From Cunninghamia lanceolata (lineage: Eukaryota; Streptophyta; Pinopsida; Cupressales; Cupressaceae): a DNA stretch of 64,000 nt. This document shows, in pieces, positions 58,791-64,000 of the stretch. The position numbers and the translations under genes are program-made. The number at the start of each line of letters is the position of its first letter. Positions within the stretch are counted from its first letter, which is position 1. Under the pieces are notes generated by a model, which saw only the letters and a list, made by a program, of their open reading frames with translations, was not told where the DNA came from and searched no databases. The stretch lies in NCBI GenBank assembly GCA_027924645.1, contig BSBN01000297.1, positions 1,922,001-1,986,000 of the forward strand. Direction: 5' to 3'.

Positions 58791-59295
58791 GTGAGAGATC
58801 TTTAGCCTTTTAAATTGCTGTAGAATCTTTGATTTTAGGGTTTTTAGTTTTTTCAGGATTTAGCTCTTCTACATTTTATATAATTTCTTCAATTTGTGTT
58901 TTTTCCAAGGACTTCTAGAGAAATAGGGTTTTCAATTTTTTTGAAATTGATGATTATTTAGATCTTCTACATTTTATATAATTTCTGCAATTTACAGTGT
59001 TTTTTCAAGGATTTAGTGATTAAGATTTCAAACTTCATATATCTAAATATTTTGAACAGGAGGACTTCTGGGGAAATTGCCACGCGATATGTTTAGAGAA
59101 TCGATGATCCTTGATCCTTGCACTTTTTAAAGAAATAGTGACTAGAGATTTCAAGGTTTCACAATCTATAATTCTAAAGAGGACGACTTCAAGAGAAATT
59201 GTGACATAGGATGCCAAGAGAATTAATGTATTTAACCAAATTTTAATTTTCTAAATTTAGTAATCGGGGATTTCAGGATTACTCAATTCTTACAA
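58791..59295 (+). other. probable PDI intron 1 start
   Basis: Intron-like, A+T-rich sequence follows the GTGAGA donor. It contains two imperfect copies of 'cttctacattttatataatttct(t/g)caattt' (about 58867 and 58965), plus related 'gga(c/g)ttc(t/a)(a/g)gagaaat' words, giving a decayed tandem repeat of about 100 bp. The Helitron end interrupts it at 59296. Confidence 0.55.
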
Positions 59296-59322
59296 CTAGC
59301 AATTGCACTGTAGTGTGCAATG
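59296..59322 (-). terminator. Helitron 3' terminal hairpin and CTAG
   Basis: The stem is ATTGCAC/GTGCAAT with a 6-base loop (ACTACA), then TG and CTAG. In Helitrons this hairpin acts as the replication terminator for Rep. The base after CTAG on the minus strand is T, as expected. Confidence 0.8.
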
Positions 59323-59712
59323 GGTACGCCGTGGAAAGTTGAAGTGACCTAAATTTGTTTAGAACCATTAAACTATTCGAACATGCTGAAATAAATTATA
59401 CTATGACCGGTGGGGACGATGCAAAGTGAAATGCGAGTTTCAATATATTGATAAGGAAGGTTTAAAAGTAGTATGTAGTTTTAAGGTAGATTTGAATCAA
59501 TAATTTCCATCACATTCCTGAATCCTAAGAATATATAAGCAATACCTAATTTTTAAGGAGGATATAAGAAACAATAAGGAAACTAAAATTTGTGCATGCA
59601 AAAAATTAATTGAAAGGTAGATTGTAGTTTGTTATTTTTTATTTTTAATATCAGAATGCAAAATATAAAGTGAAAATATAAAATAAATAAAATTACACAG
59701 ATGCATTTATAA

Positions 59713-60020
59713 AATGGCAATTTCACAACATGTAAAATGGGATGCACTCAAGTTGTAAATCACCGAAGCTTTCGTAGGGGAAACCCATACTTAATTCTTC
59801 AAGAGACATGTTAAATGCATATATGTACAAATGTTAAGTGTTTAATTGGGTAAACTACTAATCTCAATTAATGGTAATTTCACAACATGGAAAATGGGAT
59901 GCACTCAAGTTGTAAATCACCGAAGCTTTCGTAGGGGAAACCCATACTTAATTCTTCAAGAGACATGTTAAATGCATATATGTACAAATGTTAAGTGTTT
60001 AATTGGGTAAACTACTAATT
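59713..60020. repeat. 157-bp tandem duplication
   Basis: Two direct copies lie head to tail, each starting aatgg(c/t)aatttcacaac and running through 'caccgaagctttcgtagggg' to 'gggtaaactactaat'. They differ at only a few positions, so the duplication is recent compared with the surrounding decay. Confidence 0.9.
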
Positions 60021-61061
60021 TACATATCCAAGTATTTAGTCCAACAGACAAAAATAGGTACAAGCGCTGGTAAATGTTATGTAATAGATACCCCTCAATC
60101 ATGGCATTGCAAACAGGGAAAGGGTAGTTATCCTCTTTTGGTTTCCATTTTACCAATTTAATGGAATTTAAACTTTAAATGAAATCAATTCACGCTACAC
60201 AGATATTTCAAGATATGAGTAATTTCATCTTGAAAATAATTAAAGCATTTCGCTTCCAATTAAACAGGAGAAAATAAACATAAGAAAAAGTAATTCAAAC
60301 CTTGCCTACACGCACATGTCCATGATCTGAATTCCAGAGCTATGACATAAAAAGCAACAAATTATATCTTTATATAGAATAATGCTTGGAATATAGTAAG
60401 TGCTTGGACGTAATATTTTTATTACTACGAAGATACATTGGAATTCAGTTCAAATTGGCTAAGTGTAAAGGTAAGTTTATAAAGCTACTGCAATGATAGG
60501 GATGGCGTAAAGATAAGAGTCTCTACATGGATGAACTACTGAAGCAAGCTCTTTCAAATTGGCATGGATGAACTACTAAAGTCAGAAAGACCAGCGTGAG
60601 ATGATTTTCTATTCATTCAACTACGTTTATGATCATCATCTGTTTTGGTGGTCACAAGCTGTAAGTGAAATTCATTGTTTACTAACAGCGGATTTAAAAA
60701 GGAGCTCATCACTAAAGAGACCATCCATAAATTCTCTTTTTGGTACATACGATCATCGCCTTCAACCACCAGCCTCCCTGTATAGTAATAACATTCAAAT
60801 TCTTGAAAATAATACAAAATAAAACAGTAAAATCGCAATACCTGAAAAAAATAAAATCTGTAAAGTTCCCTCTTTATGGGTATGGATGTTCAAATTTTCA
60901 TGCAACCTGATATGTTCGAACTTTAAACATCATAATGCAGAGTAGATGTACATTTACCGAATACTAAATTGCAATGTAAATTATATGCCATATTGAGATA
61001 AACATCAGTACTGACAAGAACAACATAGCCCCATTAATTAACAGCACAAAATAAAATTTAG

Positions 61062-61244
61062 TTTCACCTAGATCTGAATGGTCTCATTGGTCGTTCATCT
61101 GCAGAAATTGTTAACAGGTTCAGTAAAGTCTTAGAATTGCTTGGCTACAATTGTAATCAGTTTGTCTGTGTTGAAGATATTCAGAGAAGTGGGCAATCAC
61201 AGGATAATGCTACCAATCCACCAAAACCAGTTTTGGTCACATAA
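61062..61244 (+). other. orphan exon-like frame inside the Helitron
   Basis: A 60-codon plus-strand frame ends in TAA at 61242. The candidate splice acceptor is cacctag (61065-61071). It reads DLNGLIGRSSAEIVNRFSKV, then LELLGYNCNQFVCVEDIQRS and a polar tail ending KPVLVT. Composition and balance of residues look protein-like, and it is antisense to the Helitron's own gene, as captured host exons can be. I do not recognise the protein. It could be chance. Confidence 0.3.
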
Positions 61245-61475
61245 TGTTTTATATTACTCTAGCTTTGATAATAATCTGAATATTATGTCCAATACAAGTG
61301 AAGTTTTATGAATTACAATTAAAAAAAATGAATGTTTTGACGGTATTGCATAGCATTGTCATAAAATGAAAGATATATATAAAATGTAAATCAATGTTTC
61401 TATAAGTGAATGCAAGAAAGTAATGGGAGTGGGTGAACTAACCTTTTGTGCCTTTTTTTTTTTATGATCATGCAG

Positions 61476-63992
61476 TCAAGATTGTGCGTGCGACAGCACT
61501 GACAAGTGTTCCTCCTCTTGTTTGCGAAGAGCAACATATGGGTTGTGTTGCATACGTGCATATCTTTGGAACGTGAAAGTTGGGCATATTCGAAGACATG
61601 CAAGGCTGTAGACTCTAGAAATAGCTATGAATGTCAGTCCCTGACGATCTATGTTGCCAATGTCGATTGTTGCTCGTGGAAGTGTAAGGCCTTGTGATTT
61701 GTGTATTGTTAAGACCCATGCCATTTTCAACGGGATTTGGCGACGACCACCACGACTCAATGGTGCAATGGGCACATTTCTTGCATTATTGAGATCCCAA
61801 ACTGGGCCTATGTATTTTTTGAACTGAACAACAACAAACAAAGGAAGTTGCGGTGGTTTATCGCCATCCTTGTATACAATGGCTTTCACCTAGCCTAGTG
61901 CACCATTCACAAGGCCTGCTTGTACCCACAAATTAGAACATAGCATAACTTCTTGGCCAACTCTCAAGAGAATTTTAGCTTCAAGTTGTTCATCATCTGG
62001 ATTTGGGCATGTTGCCCCTTTTAGTTGTTCTGCATTAGACAAGGCAATTGGCATTGCTAATGATTGCAACATATGTTTATTGTGTAGTGAAACCAATTCA
62101 TTTGTTGGAAATAAATGTATGGAGGATAGGAACGGTGCTTGCTCTGTAAAGGTCAGTGAGGAATTTGAACGTGCCATGAGAACATGCCAATCTTCAACTG
62201 TAGGCTCTACATTTCTTATATTTGAGAGAATTGAACGAAAGGCCATTTGTATAGGATCATCACCGATTTGCCGAAATATCTTGGTCAATGTAATAACTGT
62301 GGTGAAGCTTCGCCATAGTGTTTCTCCATAGGAGTTTGAAGCATACATGGGGATATCTTTGACTGGTGGGAGTTGGCCAAGGTCACCAAAGAGAATGATT
62401 GAGCATCCCCCAAATGGGATATGATTGTGGCTAGGGAATGCCTCACGCAATCGTATATCAATTCTTTGTATCAACTTTGGGCCAATAAAACTCATCTTGT
62501 CTATCAGAATGTAACGAATGAAGTACATGCTCTCCTGGAATGTTGCAAGTGTTTGTCCTTGTAGGGGATTCATTTCTCTGATCGGTATGTGGAGTGTAGA
62601 ATGAATTGTAGACGCCTGAATATTGAAAGCTGCAACACCAGTTGGTGCGAGGAGTAGCAAAGGTGATTGGCCATGTGGAGCTGCTCCCATGAGTGTGGAT
62701 TTGATGCTTGAGATCAAATGTGACTTTCCAGTACCTGCAGTTCCTTGAACAATTATTTTTAGTGGTGGCTGGAAACAACTGGTTGAGAAGTGCGAAACAA
62801 TAATATCATATGCTTTCTGTTGTTGGATAGAGAGGCTGCTCTGTGAGGCTTGAGCAAAAACATGTTGGACTTGAAAGGTTGGCTGATAAGAGTCAATGAA
62901 ATCAGTAGCTATAGCTTTTAGTATTGGATTAAAGCTCGGAGTTGTCCAGTCATTGTTCAGGTCAATGCCACGGCGACCAAGCATGTCAAGGCTGTCTAAC
63001 TGTAATGATATGCCTGGATGCAAGCTTGATAACACTTGCCATTCATCAAGATTGTTATCTTCCATGACATATTCATTAGTTGAAGTACTGCCATCATCGG
63101 TATCATTGGTATTTGATAGTGGATCAGTCGGTGTGCGATGCACATGCCATTGATGGAAGTTGTATGAGAATCTTTCCCAATTTGCAATAATCTGTGGTGT
63201 TGATATGCGAATATCATCATGAATGCTACGAAATGGGTGGTAGAGCAGTAGTTCACTCCAGCAGAATGCTTCAAAACACCTGTCATCTTTTGCTGGGACA
63301 GTTGTGAACCGTGGGATTACACGAACAATGGCTGATGTGGAGCGCTCTCTCCATTGTAAGTTTTTGCGTGATGCTTTGAAGGTCCATTTTTGTGTCATTT
63401 CAATGAGTGACAGAGCATCCAGCTCCATAGGTCACACCATGTATGAGTCAATGAAATTAGGGGAGGGGGTAGTGGAAGTGTTTGAGATTGTAACACGTTG
63501 GTAATGTTTTTGGCTAACATTCAAATATACAAATGGTCTGCTAGATATGGACAGGGGTAGTTTTTGCAGAAGGTGGCAAGTCTCTTGGGCACCAATGTCA
63601 CGATCTACAAGGCTTTCAGATAGCATTTTGCGAAAAGCTATTGGTGCTGGCTTATCAGAGTCTGAATTGGTTGAAATGCGAGTCATCATATTGTGGTATG
63701 TTTTAGATTGGTGCTCAGCTTTTGTTGCATATTTTGCAATATATTTGAGCACTGCATTGGTTGAAAGAACAGTTTGGCAATCCACATTGGCTCTCCATAT
63801 AGAAAGGATATATGGGTTGTGAAGATTCAAGCGGTCATCATTGCGGGCAGGGGTGTGTTTAGGTTGCCCATTCTCAGCAATTGTAAGACTTGATCTCTCT
63901 TGTAAGTTCCAAGGGGCTTTATAACGACATGCAAGAGATGTCCCCTTCCTCCGCAAGCATGTTAGCTGGGTACATTTGGTATGGTGTTGCAC
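61476..63992 (-). pseudogene. Helitron Rep/helicase, C-terminal portion with two stops
   Basis: The minus strand holds one continuous frame of about 839 codons broken only by TGA (63432-63434) and TAG (61890-61892). The upstream part (63992-63435) has the Cys/His block HHTKCTQLTCLRRK..ACRY and AVLKYIAKYATKAE, and DRDIGAQETCHLLQKLPL, all typical of Helitron proteins between Rep and helicase. The rest is a PIF1-type SF1 helicase: Walker A GTAGTGKSHLI (about 62735), motif II ILIDKMS (usual IDEMS, so Glu to Lys), FGDLGQLPPV, LTKIFRQ, then VLTIHKSQGLTL and FIAISRV near the C-terminus. It would unwind the transposon strand. The HUH nuclease lies beyond the window. Confidence 0.92.
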
Positions 63993-64000
63993 ACGATTGA

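Larger units (their letters stand above)
59323..61475 (-). other. Helitron 3' non-coding region
   Basis: About 2.1 kb lies between helicase and terminus. It contains a near-perfect tandem duplication of 157 bp (59713-59869 and 59870-about 60020). An exon-like plus-strand frame (61062-61244) is listed separately. Other frames (59968-60156, 60601-60838) are not recognised. Confidence 0.6.
59296..64000 (-). mobile_element. Helitron, 3' part
   Basis: This minus-strand rolling-circle transposon extends beyond the right edge. Its 3' terminus on the minus strand is a 7-bp stem hairpin (ATTGCAC-loop-GTGCAAT, 59321-59302) followed by TG and CTAG (59299-59296), then host T. This is the canonical Helitron end (hairpin, CTRR, insertion before T). 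Coding sequence (61476-63992) carries the C-terminal part of a Rep/helicase. The 5' TC end and most of Rep are outside the window. Helitrons leave no target duplication, consistent with none being seen. Confidence 0.85.

Noticed and set aside
62080..63822. Plus-strand frames opposite the Helitron helicase
   Set aside because: These are shadow frames of a well-conserved minus-strand coding sequence.
1..64000. CRISPR arrays, bacterial operons or ribosome binding sites
   Set aside because: The content is plant nuclear DNA with retrotransposons. No regularly spaced repeats of CRISPR type were seen.

Overview
The window is plant nuclear DNA, A+T-rich and almost entirely made of old, nested transposable elements. 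The Ty1/copia Gag and RT types, the Ty3/gypsy Gag-protease type, a plant LINE with an AP endonuclease, a Helitron and a plant-mobile-domain remnant all fit a land plant. The very low gene density and the decayed, deeply nested insertions fit a large genome such as a gymnosperm, but that is inference. No intact gene is visible. The only recognisable host gene is a damaged first exon of a protein disulfide isomerase (about 58.25-58.79 kb).

Layout, left to right. 1-4002: minus-strand copia element cut by the window edge (5' LTR 3522-4002). 4353-6695: solo LTR of a long-LTR gypsy family. 6696-6876: tRNA-derived SINE. 7303-7776: copia PBS plus LTR remnant. 8627-42195: one minus-strand gypsy insertion with 2.4-kb LTRs (8627-11048 and 39784-42195), near-matching target duplications, and about 28.7 kb between the LTRs. 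That interior holds: a copia element 11888-20656 with target duplication TAAAC; a small 5S-rRNA-derived element 14622-15048 inside that copia; an antisense plant-mobile-domain remnant near 22 kb; a GC-richer LTR-like block 25.1-26.7 kb; a gypsy LTR fragment ending at 31104; a LINE about 31.1-36.2 kb; and the gypsy's own remnant coding region 36.47-39.5 kb (integrase C-terminus, protease, Gag). 46888-57275: plus-strand LTR element with target duplication CATAA and no visible pol (LARD-like). It contains two solo LTRs of one copia-like family in opposite orientations (48184-49582, TSD GTAAA; 54934-56411, TSD TACCT). 57581-57830: gypsy LTR fragment. 58250-58790: PDI pseudo-exon with a splice donor. 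59296 to the window end: 3' part of a minus-strand Helitron, with a hairpin plus CTAG terminus at 59296 and a Rep/helicase reading frame 61476-63992 broken by only two stop codons.

The elements do not form a pathway. What links them is insertion order. The 5S-derived element is younger than the copia it interrupts, which is younger than the gypsy around it. The two solo LTRs are younger than the LARD-like element, and the Helitron sits in what would be PDI intron 1. All boundaries and target duplications were read by eye; identity percentages are rough.
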